This document shows, in pieces, positions 16,616 to 25,310 of a stretch of 64,000 bases of DNA (position 1 is the first letter of the stretch; each line of letters starts with the position of its first letter). The notes below the pieces were generated by a model that worked only from the letters and a program-made list of their open reading frames with translations, was not told the origin of the DNA and ran no database searches. The stretch covers positions 22,300 to 86,299 of the forward strand of contig CAKRNE010000009.1 of NCBI GenBank assembly GCA_934365945.1. The letters run 5' to 3'. This stretch comes from an uncultured Agathobacter sp. Its GTDB lineage: Bacteria; Bacillota; Clostridia; Lachnospirales; Lachnospiraceae. A program made the position numbers and the translations under genes.

Positions 16616-19084
16616 CTATACTCCTGCCATATTTACGGTAATCCTGTCAAGATGCCAGATATCGTCCACATATTCCTGGATTGTTCTGTCTGAAGAGAAC
16701 TTTCCTACATGTGCGATATTGAGCAGTGCACTCTTTCTCCATGCGCTCTTGTTCTTGTAATAATCATTAATCTTCTGCTGTGCATTTGCATATGAGCGGA
16801 AGTCTGCGAGGATAAAGTAGCGGTCAGCCACCTGTCCCTGCTGTGGATTGAGCAGTGAGTTGTAAAGCTCCCTGAAAAGCTCATGGTCATTTGGTGAATA
16901 TGTGCCGTCTACGAGCTGGTTTACTACCTTTCTAAGCTCGGCATCGTTGTTGTATACATCAACAGGATTGTAGTCATGTCTGTTCTCGTGTGAAATGACC
17001 TCATCAGAGCTCATTCCAAAGATAAACATGTTGTCAGCCCCTACCTCATCGAACATCTCGACATTGGCACCATCCATAGTTCCGATAGTGAGCGCTCCAT
17101 TGAGCATAAACTTCATGTTTCCTGTTCCGGATGCCTCCTTGCTCGCTGTGGAAATCTGCTCGCTGACATCTGCTGCCGCAAAAATAATCTCGGCATTGGA
17201 TACCTTGTAATCCTCGATAAATACTACCTTGAGCTTGCCGCCAATAGAAGCATCGTTATTTATCACATCAGCCACACTGTTGATGAGCTTTATTGTTTTC
17301 TTTGCATTTCTGTAGCCTGCTGCTGCCTTTGCTCCAAAAATGAATGTTCTAGGATAGAAATCCATAGACGGATTTTCCTTAATCTTGTTGTACAGATACA
17401 TCACATGAAGGATGTTCATGAGCTGTCTCTTGTACTCGTGAAGTCTCTTAACCTGCACATCAAAGATAGAATCCGGATTTACATCAATACCGTTGTGCTC
17501 CTTGATATACTTGGCTAAACGTACCTTGTTCGCTCTCTTAATCTCAGCAAACTCCTGCTGTGCAACAGGGCTGTCCGCATAAGCCTTGAGCTTTGAAAGC
17601 ATTGTAAGATCTGTAATCCAGCCGGCTCCTACCTTTTTTGTTGCCCAGTCTGCAAGGAGTGGATTTGCATGTGCTAAGAATCTTCGCTGTGTGATTCCGT
17701 TTGTCTTGTTATTGAACTTCTCAGGGAACATCTCATAGAAATCATGAAGCTCCTGATTCTTAAGTATCTCTGTGTGAAGCTTTGCAACACCGTTTACAGA
17801 ATAACCTGCAACGATAGCCATATTTGCCATCTTGACCTGTCCGTCATAGAGGATAGCCATCTTTCTTACCTTGTCCTCATTGCCAGGATATCTCTCATTA
17901 ATCTGAATCACAAATCTTCTGTTTATCTCGTCAACAATCTGGTATACACGTGGAAGCAGTCTCTGGAATATCTCGATTGGCCACTTCTCAAGTGCCTCAG
18001 CCATGATTGTATGGTTAGTGTAGGCTACACATCTTGTAGTGATATCCCATGCATCATCCCATGGCAGATGCTCCTCGTCCACAAGGATTCGCATAAGCTC
18101 TGCAACTGCAACTGTAGGGTGTGTATCGTTCATCTGGAAAACGACCTTATTCGGGAGATCCTTTAAATCGCTGTGATGCTTTTTAAACCTGGCAAGTGCA
18201 CGCTGGATGCTCGCTGATACAAAGAAATACTGCTGCTTTAATCGAAGCTCCTTGCCCTTTACATGGTTATCGTTTGGATAGAGCACCTCAACAAGATTTC
18301 TTGCAAGATTTTCCTGCTCCACTGCCTTGTCGTAGTCACCCTGGTCAAAGGACTCGAGAGAGAAGCCGTTCTTTGGCTCGGCATCCCATATCATAAGTGA
18401 ATTGACCACATTGTTGTTATAGCCGACTATAGGCATATCATAAGGCACTGCAAGCACCGACTGATAGTCCTTCTGCTCAAAATGAAGCTCTCCGTTTTCG
18501 TCTGTGCTCTCCTGCACATATCCGCCAAACTTGACCTCGTAGCAGTACTCCGGGCGGCGAAGCTCAAATGGATATCCGTCCTTGAGCCAGTTGTCAGGCA
18601 CCTCTATCTGGAAGCCGTCTGAAATCTGCTGCTTGAACATACCGTATCTGTATCTGATTCCACAGCCGTATGCTGGGTATCCGAGTGTGGCAAGTGAATC
18701 CATAAAGCACGCTGCCAGTCTTCCTAGTCCGCCGTTTCCAAGTGCCGGATCAGGCTCCTGGTCCTCGATAGCATTGATATCCACGCCAATCTCATCGAGA
18801 GCCTCCTTAACCTCCTTGTACGCTGAAAGGTTTATGAGGTTGTTTCCGAGAGCTCTTCCCATCAGAAACTCCATGGACATATAGTAAACAACCTTTGGAT
18901 CATCCTTGTCCATCACTCTCTGTGTGGCAATCCACTCATCCATGATGACATCCTTTACAGCCTCTGATACAGCCTGATAAAGCTCCTGCTGTGTGGCATT
19001 ATCTATGGTCTTGCGATATTTATTTTTTAAATTGTCTGATACAGTCTTAATAAACACCTTTTTGCTAAACGTATTATCTCTCAT
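16616..19084 (-). CDS. Glycogen/maltodextrin phosphorylase
   Basis: An 822-residue GT35 alpha-glucan phosphorylase that releases glucose 1-phosphate from alpha-1,4-glucans with pyridoxal phosphate. The cofactor region EASGTGNMKFMLNGAL, DPALGNGGLGRLAACFMDS, NDTHPTVAVAELMR and KRLHEYKRQLMN are all present. The long frame begins at 19294 inside ileS, but AAGGAGG sits before the ATG at 19084, which gives MRDNTFSKK and the usual family length. It cannot be assigned as GlgP or MalP from sequence alone. With the GH13 enzyme at 43485 it fits an organism that uses starch or stores glycogen. Confidence 0.95.
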   Translation of the reverse strand: MRDNTFSKKVFIKTVSDNLKNKYRKTIDNATQQELYQAVSEAVKDVIMDEWIATQRVMDKDDPKVVYYMSMEFLMGRALGNNLINLSAYKEVKEALDEIGVDINAIEDQEPDPALGNGGLGRLAACFMDSLATLGYPAYGCGIRYRYGMFKQQISDGFQIEVPDNWLKDGYPFELRRPEYCYEVKFGGYVQESTDENGELHFEQKDYQSVLAVPYDMPIVGYNNNVVNSLMIWDAEPKNGFSLESFDQGDYDKAVEQENLARNLVEVLYPNDNHVKGKELRLKQQYFFVSASIQRALARFKKHHSDLKDLPNKVVFQMNDTHPTVAVAELMRILVDEEHLPWDDAWDITTRCVAYTNHTIMAEALEKWPIEIFQRLLPRVYQIVDEINRRFVIQINERYPGNEDKVRKMAILYDGQVKMANMAIVAGYSVNGVAKLHTEILKNQELHDFYEMFPEKFNNKTNGITQRRFLAHANPLLADWATKKVGAGWITDLTMLSKLKAYADSPVAQQEFAEIKRANKVRLAKYIKEHNGIDVNPDSIFDVQVKRLHEYKRQLMNILHVMYLYNKIKENPSMDFYPRTFIFGAKAAAGYRNAKKTIKLINSVADVINNDASIGGKLKVVFIEDYKVSNAEIIFAAADVSEQISTASKEASGTGNMKFMLNGALTIGTMDGANVEMFDEVGADNMFIFGMSSDEVISHENRHDYNPVDVYNNDAELRKVVNQLVDGTYSPNDHELFRELYNSLLNPQQGQVADRYFILADFRSYANAQQKINDYYKNKSAWRKSALLNIAHVGKFSSDRTIQEYVDDIWHLDRITVNMAGV

Positions 19085-19105
19085 CTTTTTCCTCCTTATG
19101 GCACT

Positions 19106-19129
19106 AAAAGGGAGCAAATTAATGCTCCC
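19106..19129 (-). terminator. Terminator after ileS
   Basis: On the minus strand GGGAGCATTAATTTGCTCCC (19129-19110) forms a 6-7 bp stem followed by TTTT. It lies just past the ileS stop and before the phosphorylase ribosome site. Confidence 0.85.
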
Positions 19130-19142
19130 TCTCGTGCAGAGA

Positions 19143-22100
19143 TTATTGTTTTTCAACTGCAAGCTTAACAGCCTCGCCATTAATCTTCCAATCCTTTTCA
19201 TAGCCCTTAAGTTCGCCTGATTTAATTGATACGGCAAGAACTTCGGTTTTGATTTCATCACCAAACTTTTCAAATACATTAGAAAGCTTCTCATCTGCCT
19301 CGTATGTCACGGCGATGTGATCCATGACCTCAAAGCCTGCGTCCTTACGCATTGTCTGGATCTTACTGATGATTTCTCTTACGAAACCTTCCTCGATAAG
19401 CTCAGGAGTGAGGTTGGTGTCAAGGACAACTGTGATATTGTTGTCAGACTGTGTCACATAGCCCTCCATCTGAGTCATCTCGATGAGTAAATCCTCTTTA
19501 GATAATACAACTTCATCACTAATACTGTCAAGCTTGAGGGAGCCGGTGCTATTGAGCTCCTCCATAGCCTTATGACCATCAAGCTCAGCTAAAACAGCCT
19601 TGATCTGTCCAAGGTATTTACCATACTTAGGTCCCACTGTTCTAAGCTGTGGCTTGAATTTGTAGGTAGTGTAGTGTGACACATCATCAGTGAACTCAAC
19701 CTCTTTTACATTGAGCTCGTCTGCGATGATATCCACATAAAATTCATCCAGCTTTTCCGGAGCCTTTACAAACATTTTACCGATTGGCTGACGGTTTTTG
19801 ATATTTGCCTCGTTACGGCATGCACGTCCGAGTACTACGACCTTAAGTACCTCATCCATATCAGCCTCGAGCTTTTTGTCAATCAGCTTCTCATCAACTA
19901 CAGGGTAGTCGCACAGATGGATTGACTCCGGTGCGCTCTTGTCGATAGAGCAGACGAGGTTTCTGTAGATGTCCTCTGTCATGAAAGGAATCATAGGTGC
20001 TGCTGCCTTTGATATAGTGACAAGTGCTGTGTAAAGTGTCATGTATGCGTTTATCTTGTCCTGCTCCATGCCCTTTGCCCAGAAACGCTCACGGCTGCGG
20101 CGTACATACCAGTTACTTAAGTCGTCTACGAACTCCTGAAGGTACTTTGCTGCCTCCGGAATCTTGTAATTTGACAGGCACTCATCCACTCCTGCCACTG
20201 CTGAGTTGAGCTTTGAAAGAATCCACTTGTCCATTACTGCAAGCTTATCATACTCAAGGCTGTATTTTGTAGCATCGAAATTGTCGATATTTGCATAAAG
20301 TACGAAGAATGCGTATGTGTTCCAGAGTGTTCCCATGAACTTACGCTGTCCCTCAAGCACGAGCTTTCCTGAGAACTTCTTTGGAATCCATGGAGCTGAT
20401 GCTGTGTAGAAATACCATCTGATGGCGTCTGCACCGTAGGTCTCAAGTGCGTCAAACGGATCTACCGCGTTGCCCTTTGACTTGGACATCTTCTGTCCGT
20501 TCTCATCCTGTACGTGTCCAAGCACGATAACATTCTCATAAGGAGCCTTGTTGAAAAGGAGTGTAGACTCAGCCATGAGTGAATGGAACCATCCACGTGT
20601 CTGGTCAACTGCCTCTGAGATAAACTTGGCTGGGAACTGCTTCTCAAATACTTCCTTGTTCTCGAATGGATAATGATGCTGTGCAAATGGCATAGCTCCT
20701 GAATCAAACCAGCAGTCAAGCACCTCAGGTACACGGTGCATATCCTTGCCACACTCAGGACACTTGATTGTCACAGCGTCGATATATGGTCTGTGAAGCT
20801 CTACCTCTGCAGCCTTTGGATCTCCTGCTTTTTCAGCGAGCTCTGCACGGCTTCCGATACACTCTCTGTGTCCGCACTCACACTCCCAGATATTGAGTGG
20901 TGTGCCCCAGTAACGGTTACGTGAAATAGCCCAGTCCTGTATATTCTCAAGCCAGTTTCCGAAACGTCCCGAACCGATAGACTCAGGAATCCAGTTTACT
21001 GTATTGTTGTTTCTGATAAGGTCATCCTTTACTGCAGTCTCCTTGATGTACCACGACTCTCTTGCATAGTAGATAAGAGGCTTGTCACATCTCCAGCAGT
21101 GTGGATACTCATGCTCAAACTTAGGAGCATCGAAAAGCTGCTTTCTGCCGCTTAAGTCCTTTAATACCTCAGGATCTGCATCCTTTACCCACATACCGGC
21201 AAATGGAGTCTCGGCTGTGAGCTCTCCCTTGTCGTTTACAAACTGTACAAACGGAAGGTCATAGTTTCTTCCGACATTGGCATCATCCTCACCAAATGCA
21301 GGAGCGATATGAACGATTCCTGTACCATCTGACATAGTAACATATGTGTCACATGTCACAAAGAAGCCCTTCTTGCCCTGCTTGTCAGCAACCTGCTTAG
21401 CGCAGTCATAAAGCGGCTCATACTCCTTGTACTCAAGATCCTTTCCCTTGTATGTCTCAAGCACCTCATATGCCTTCTTGCCTGCCTCAGCGTCCTCTTT
21501 TGAAAGAAGCTGTGAGAGCACCTTGTCTGCAAGTGCCTCTGCCATATAATATGTGTAGCCGTCAACAGCCTTTACCTTTACATATGTGTCATCAGGGTTC
21601 ACACAGAGTGCCACGTTGCTTGGAAGTGTCCATGGAGTTGTGGTCCATGCGAGGAAATATGCATCCTCTCCTACTACCTTAAAACGTACTACTGCTGATT
21701 TTTCTTTGACTGTCTTGTAGCCCTGTGCCACCTCCTGTGCTGAAAGAGGTGTTCCACAACGAGGACAGTAAGGAACAATCTTGAAGCCCTTGTAAAGAAG
21801 ACCCTTGTTCCAGATTTCCTTGAGAGCCCACCACTCTGACTCGATGAAATTGTCATCGTATGTGACGTATGGATTGTCCATATCAGCCCAGAAGCCTACT
21901 GTGTTGGAGAAATCCTCCCACATGCCCTTGTATTTCCATACAGACTCTTTACACTTCTTGATGAATGGCTCAAGTCCGTAATTTTCAATCTGATCCTTGC
22001 CGTCAAGGCCGAGAAGCTTCTCCACCTCAATCTCAACAGGAAGTCCGTGTGTATCCCAGCCTGCCTTACGTGGCACATATTTGCCCTTCATGGTCTGGAA

Positions 22101-22310
22101 TCTTGGAATCATATCCTTTATAGTACGTGTCTCAACATGTCCGATGTGAGGCTTTCCGTTTGCTGTAGGAGGTCCATCATAGAATGTGTATGTCTCTCCC
22201 TCTTTTCTGTTTTCCATGGATTTTCTGAAGATATCGCTCTCTCTCCAGAACTGCTCTGTCTTCTTCTCGCGTTCAACGAAGTTCATATTGGTGTCAACTT
22301 TGTTGTACAT
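19143..22310 (-). CDS. ileS: Isoleucyl-tRNA synthetase
   Basis: A 1055-residue class I synthetase charging tRNA-Ile. HIGH is at residues 55-58 (KPHIGHVETRT) and the second signature is KMSKSKGNAVDPF near the middle. The editing domain sits between them (WTTTPWTLPSNVAL). Zinc-type cysteines appear in the insert (ECECGHREC, KCPECGKD). The length and the long C-terminal region without a terminal zinc finger resemble the eukaryote-like IleS2 form found in many clostridia, a type often insensitive to mupirocin; the subtype is an inference. It is expressed from the promoter at 22663-22692 under T-box control. AAGGAG lies 9 bases before the ATG. Confidence 0.96.
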   Translation of the reverse strand: MYNKVDTNMNFVEREKKTEQFWRESDIFRKSMENRKEGETYTFYDGPPTANGKPHIGHVETRTIKDMIPRFQTMKGKYVPRKAGWDTHGLPVEIEVEKLLGLDGKDQIENYGLEPFIKKCKESVWKYKGMWEDFSNTVGFWADMDNPYVTYDDNFIESEWWALKEIWNKGLLYKGFKIVPYCPRCGTPLSAQEVAQGYKTVKEKSAVVRFKVVGEDAYFLAWTTTPWTLPSNVALCVNPDDTYVKVKAVDGYTYYMAEALADKVLSQLLSKEDAEAGKKAYEVLETYKGKDLEYKEYEPLYDCAKQVADKQGKKGFFVTCDTYVTMSDGTGIVHIAPAFGEDDANVGRNYDLPFVQFVNDKGELTAETPFAGMWVKDADPEVLKDLSGRKQLFDAPKFEHEYPHCWRCDKPLIYYARESWYIKETAVKDDLIRNNNTVNWIPESIGSGRFGNWLENIQDWAISRNRYWGTPLNIWECECGHRECIGSRAELAEKAGDPKAAEVELHRPYIDAVTIKCPECGKDMHRVPEVLDCWFDSGAMPFAQHHYPFENKEVFEKQFPAKFISEAVDQTRGWFHSLMAESTLLFNKAPYENVIVLGHVQDENGQKMSKSKGNAVDPFDALETYGADAIRWYFYTASAPWIPKKFSGKLVLEGQRKFMGTLWNTYAFFVLYANIDNFDATKYSLEYDKLAVMDKWILSKLNSAVAGVDECLSNYKIPEAAKYLQEFVDDLSNWYVRRSRERFWAKGMEQDKINAYMTLYTALVTISKAAAPMIPFMTEDIYRNLVCSIDKSAPESIHLCDYPVVDEKLIDKKLEADMDEVLKVVVLGRACRNEANIKNRQPIGKMFVKAPEKLDEFYVDIIADELNVKEVEFTDDVSHYTTYKFKPQLRTVGPKYGKYLGQIKAVLAELDGHKAMEELNSTGSLKLDSISDEVVLSKEDLLIEMTQMEGYVTQSDNNITVVLDTNLTPELIEEGFVREIISKIQTMRKDAGFEVMDHIAVTYEADEKLSNVFEKFGDEIKTEVLAVSIKSGELKGYEKDWKINGEAVKLAVEKQ

Positions 22311-22373
22311 GACTATCTCTCCTTATTCTGTATTGTTCATGAACATCCCGGTTTATGGAATATTCACTAAAAA

Positions 22374-22407
22374 AGGCACCCATTCCTGTAATTAGGAACG
22401 CGTGCCT
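22374..22407 (-). terminator. T-box terminator hairpin
   Basis: The AGGCAC/GTGCCT stem continues through GTTCC/GGAA(T) and is followed by TTTTTT on the minus strand. It is the regulated terminator of the ileS leader. Confidence 0.88.
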
Positions 22408-22564
22408 GATACGTCTATACCACCTATTACAATGTACTTAAGGGAACTCCCTTGCATACCCGCCCCCTGTAACGTAGGGAATACGTCAGAACCTACTCTC
22501 GCAGCACTGTGTGGCGATTTTAGCCTGCGGCTCAGAAGTGATTTTCAAAATGACCATACTCATA

Positions 22565-22605
22565 CCGGCTCTCACCCATCCCGGCTCTCACCCATCCCGG
22601 CTCTC
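22565..22605. repeat. 16-bp tandem repeat in the T-box Stem I
   Basis: CCGGCTCTCACCCATC (plus strand) occurs twice in full, at 22565-22580 and 22581-22596, followed by a partial third copy CCGGCTCTC (22597-22605). Confidence 0.95.
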
Positions 22606-22662
22606 TTTGACTTTCCTGCCATATCTACTGTCTTCGTCACTGCCTTTTTCTAACTGTGTCTA

Positions 22663-22692
22663 AGTATATAACTGAAAAGCCACTGTTGTCAA
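22663..22692 (-). promoter_or_regulatory. Promoter of ileS leader
   Basis: Minus strand: TTGACA (22692-22687), an 18-base spacer, then TATACT (22668-22663). This would start transcription near 22656, at the beginning of the T-box. Confidence 0.85.
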
Positions 22693-22712
22693 GGTGTGAT
22701 AATAATTTAACA

Positions 22713-23489
22713 TTAATAATATTTGTCACCGTATTTAAAACTCTGATAATCGTAATCATCGTCATCATCATAATCATAGGAATCATAATCATCGTCATCA
22801 TCATAATATGAATCGTCATGATCATAATACTCATAGCCATCATCAAAGCCTTTCATTAACTCCCTCTGAAGCTCAGTGCTTACGTTTGAGCCTGCCAAAA
22901 TCCAGAATATAATGCTGAATATAACTGAGATAACGGCTGTTGCTATACCAACTATGCCAAACACCTTGTTGTTATTGCTCTTACTGATATGTATAATACC
23001 AAAAATAATGGCAAGCAGGGCTGTCACAAAGTTGATACAGGCACAAAACAGTACAATCGATACAATACCAAGTACCATGGATGCAATACCAAAACCTTTG
23101 TTGCTGCTGTCTGGCTGCTGATTGTATGGATTTGTTCCATACTGCGACTGACCATATGTGGTCTGATTATACGACCCCTGAGTATATGTATCCTGATTGT
23201 ATGTGCCCTGAGCGTATGTATTCTGGTTGTATGTGCCTTGAGCGTATTCATTCTGGTTGTATGTGCCCTGAGCGTATTCATTCTGGTTGTATGTGCCCTG
23301 AGCATATGCATTCTGGTTGTATGTGCCCTGATTATCCTGCTGCTGACCATATGTGTCTGTCGGCTGACTATAAGTGTCTGTTGGCTGACTGTATGTGTCT
23401 GCCTGCCTGCTATATGAGTCTGAGCCATTCACTGTGTCTGATGACTGTCCAAACACATCAGCGTTGTTTGTAGAATTGTTTTCGTCCAT
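22713..23489 (-). CDS. Membrane protein with N-terminal Gln/Tyr repeats and acidic tail
   Basis: A 258-residue protein in three parts. The first is a Gln/Thr/Tyr/Asn-rich disordered region, including six copies of a 10-residue unit like QGTYNQNEYA (DNA 23151-23330). The second is a hydrophobic core of two to three membrane helices in the DUF4190 style (SMVLGIVSIVLFCAC, ALLAIIFGIIHI, VGIATAVISVIFSIIFW). The third is an Asp/Tyr-rich tail of about 35 residues. GGAGG precedes the ATG at 23489; the ATG 12 bases earlier would have the ribosome site inside the gene. The function is unknown. The repeat number is likely to vary between strains. Confidence 0.8.
   Translation of the reverse strand: MDENNSTNNADVFGQSSDTVNGSDSYSRQADTYSQPTDTYSQPTDTYGQQQDNQGTYNQNAYAQGTYNQNEYAQGTYNQNEYAQGTYNQNTYAQGTYNQDTYTQGSYNQTTYGQSQYGTNPYNQQPDSSNKGFGIASMVLGIVSIVLFCACINFVTALLAIIFGIIHISKSNNNKVFGIVGIATAVISVIFSIIFWILAGSNVSTELQRELMKGFDDGYEYYDHDDSYYDDDDDYDSYDYDDDDDYDYQSFKYGDKYY
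23151..23330. repeat. 30-bp coding tandem repeat
   Basis: Six head-to-tail units of 30 bases encode QGTYNQN-x-YA and close variants. They are in frame, so copy-number change would lengthen or shorten the protein without a frameshift. Confidence 0.92.
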
Positions 23490-23664
23490 AACTTCCTCCA
23501 TTTATCTATGTTTGTATAGCATGTGGTCCATCTGCACCATAAAATTATACTGTAAAGCCACACATGCATATGATGCATATAAATGCAATTCACTACAGAT
23601 ATTTTATCATATATTACAATAATGTAAATATTTTTATTTACAAACTATTTTCAAAGCTAAAAAA

Positions 23665-23690
23665 TGGCAGGACCACTTCTGTTCCTGCCA
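23665..23690 (-). terminator. Terminator after the chemotaxis receptor gene
   Basis: On the minus strand TGGCAGGA (23690-23683) pairs with TCCTGCCA (23672-23665) and is followed by a run of T. Confidence 0.88.
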
Positions 23691-23727
23691 TAAAAATCTC
23701 ATATCATTTTACTATTCAAAACCTTAT

Positions 23728-25206
23728 TTACTGTTCTTCCTCCTCAGCTGAATTCTTAAGGTCATCTGCAAGCATATAGATATTCTCAAGCACCTTCTTG
23801 CACTTTGCCATGCTCTCAACCGTAATATCCGCCATACGAAGCCCCTCTGTTGAAGAAGCCGCAACCTCTTCTCCTGTAGCCGAAAGATGTGTAATATTTT
23901 CTGATATTACTGTTGTAGAATCAAGAATCTTCTTGATACTTTCCTCTGCCACACTGATATCTTTCATCAAAAGCTCAACAGCCTCTCCCATAGCATTAAA
24001 CTTATCTCTTGTATCATCAATAAGCTCATTCTGCTTCTCAACCGATGATACAGAGTTTTCGATGCTCTCATTGGCACGCTTTGTGTCCTCATTGAGCTTG
24101 TTGATAATCTCTGTGATGTTGGCTGATGCATCCTTGGTCTGCTCTGAGAGCTGTCTGATTTCATCTGCAACTACCGCAAAGCCCTTACCGGCCTCGCCAG
24201 CTCTGGCTGCCTCAATCGAAGCATTGAGTGCCAGGAGATTGGTCTGGTTTGAAATATTGATAATCGACTCTACAAAGTTCTTTACTTCCTCTACCTTTGC
24301 TGTAAGGCTCTGGATAACCGATACAGTGACGTTGCTTGCCTCTGCCACATTGTTAGCCTGCTCCTTGAGTTCCCCAACAACATCAGCTCCCTGCTTTACA
24401 GTCTCGTCTGTCTGGCGTGAAGCATCTATCATAGCCTTGATTCCGCTCTCTGCATTATCAGTATTTCCCTGAATCTCAACACACATAGATGCCTGCTTCT
24501 GAATGGCCTCCGCTGTGCTCTCTGTACTGTCTGCAATCTCCTGAATCGAATTATGGCTCACTGAAACCGCCTCATCAAGCTCGTTCAGCATGGTCATGGC
24601 TTCATCAAAGTGCTTTGAAATATTATCGGCAACCAAAATCATCTTCTTACCGTTTTCAACCTGCAGCAAGGCCGCTTCTTTGATTTCTTCCATGTTCTCA
24701 TCAAAAAACTGGGTAAGAGTTTTTGTAACCATGATTACCGCATAGCCTGATAATGCCATTACCAAAACAGCCACCACATTTCTTTGAAGCACTTCGTCCC
24801 CTGCATTAAGCTCAATCAAAAGCCTTAGAATATTAGTCGCAAACATTACCGAGTTTGAAATGATTACAAGCCTGCCGTCCAGATATGCCGCCGCTGCTAC
24901 CATAAGAGGCAGTGCATATGTCCATGTGCCCGGTGTGGAATTGAACAATCTGATAAAAAAATAACCTGCAGTCATTGCTGAAACAAGTATAATTGAACAG
25001 CTCTTTGACTCTCTCTTTGTCATGAAAGCTATGGCCGAGACTACTATTACCGCAATTGCTGCAATAAGCTGTACTACCTTCCCGACAAAAATTCGTCCTC
25101 CGTCTGCTCCCAGAGCAGCAAATAATGAAAATGCTACATACGCAAATACTATTATTACTGCAATAAATACCTTTCGATTGGCCCTGTTAAACTGTTGATT
25201 ATTCAT
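23728..25206 (-). CDS. Methyl-accepting chemotaxis protein
   Basis: A 492-residue receptor. The N-terminal third has about six hydrophobic segments (for example [21 protein letters not shown]) and very little periplasmic sequence. A long coiled-coil signalling domain follows, with the conserved hairpin tip [23 protein letters not shown] and [15 protein letters not shown]. It would control CheA and flagellar motion, in keeping with a motile Lachnospiraceae. The multi-helix N-terminus lacks a classical Cache domain, so the ligand may be sensed within the membrane. A strong ribosome site AAGGGGG precedes the ATG. Confidence 0.93.
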   Translation of the reverse strand: MNNQQFNRANRKVFIAVIIVFAYVAFSLFAALGADGGRIFVGKVVQLIAAIAVIVVSAIAFMTKRESKSCSIILVSAMTAGYFFIRLFNSTPGTWTYALPLMVAAAAYLDGRLVIISNSVMFATNILRLLIELNAGDEVLQRNVVAVLVMALSGYAVIMVTKTLTQFFDENMEEIKEAALLQVENGKKMILVADNISKHFDEAMTMLNELDEAVSVSHNSIQEIADSTESTAEAIQKQASMCVEIQGNTDNAESGIKAMIDASRQTDETVKQGADVVGELKEQANNVAEASNVTVSVIQSLTAKVEEVKNFVESIINISNQTNLLALNASIEAARAGEAGKGFAVVADEIRQLSEQTKDASANITEIINKLNEDTKRANESIENSVSSVEKQNELIDDTRDKFNAMGEAVELLMKDISVAEESIKKILDSTTVISENITHLSATGEEVAASSTEGLRMADITVESMAKCKKVLENIYMLADDLKNSAEEEEQ

Positions 25207-25310
25207 ATAGACCCCCTTCTTTCGTTTTATTTAGTTGTATTATACAACATTTTTTCATAATAATCCACTATTTTTTAGTCCCAACGTCCTATTTTTTTAT
25301 TTTATGCTAT

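Larger units (their letters stand above)
22368..22656 (-). ncRNA. T-box riboswitch of ileS, specifier ATC
   Basis: The minus-strand leader opens with the clostridial T-box start GACGAAGACAGTAGAT, then AGAGAGCCGGGATGGGTG. The specifier region GAAAATCACTTCTGAG (22546-22531) has ATC (Ile) at 22542-22540. The T-box-like core AGGTGGTATAGACG precedes the terminator stem AGGCACGCGTTCC...GGAATGGGTGCCT (22407-22374), which ends in a T-run. Uncharged tRNA-Ile would pair with ATC and the T-box core and prevent termination. A 16-bp unit is tandemly repeated in Stem I (22565-22605). Confidence 0.92.

Noticed and set aside
19085..19294. N-terminal extension of the phosphorylase gene by 70 codons
   Set aside because: It overlaps ileS and the ileS terminator, is not phosphorylase-like, and an excellent AAGGAGG sits before the ATG at 19084.
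23151..23330. Regular repeats resembling a CRISPR array
   Set aside because: The 30-bp units are contiguous without unique spacers and encode an in-frame 10-residue protein repeat.
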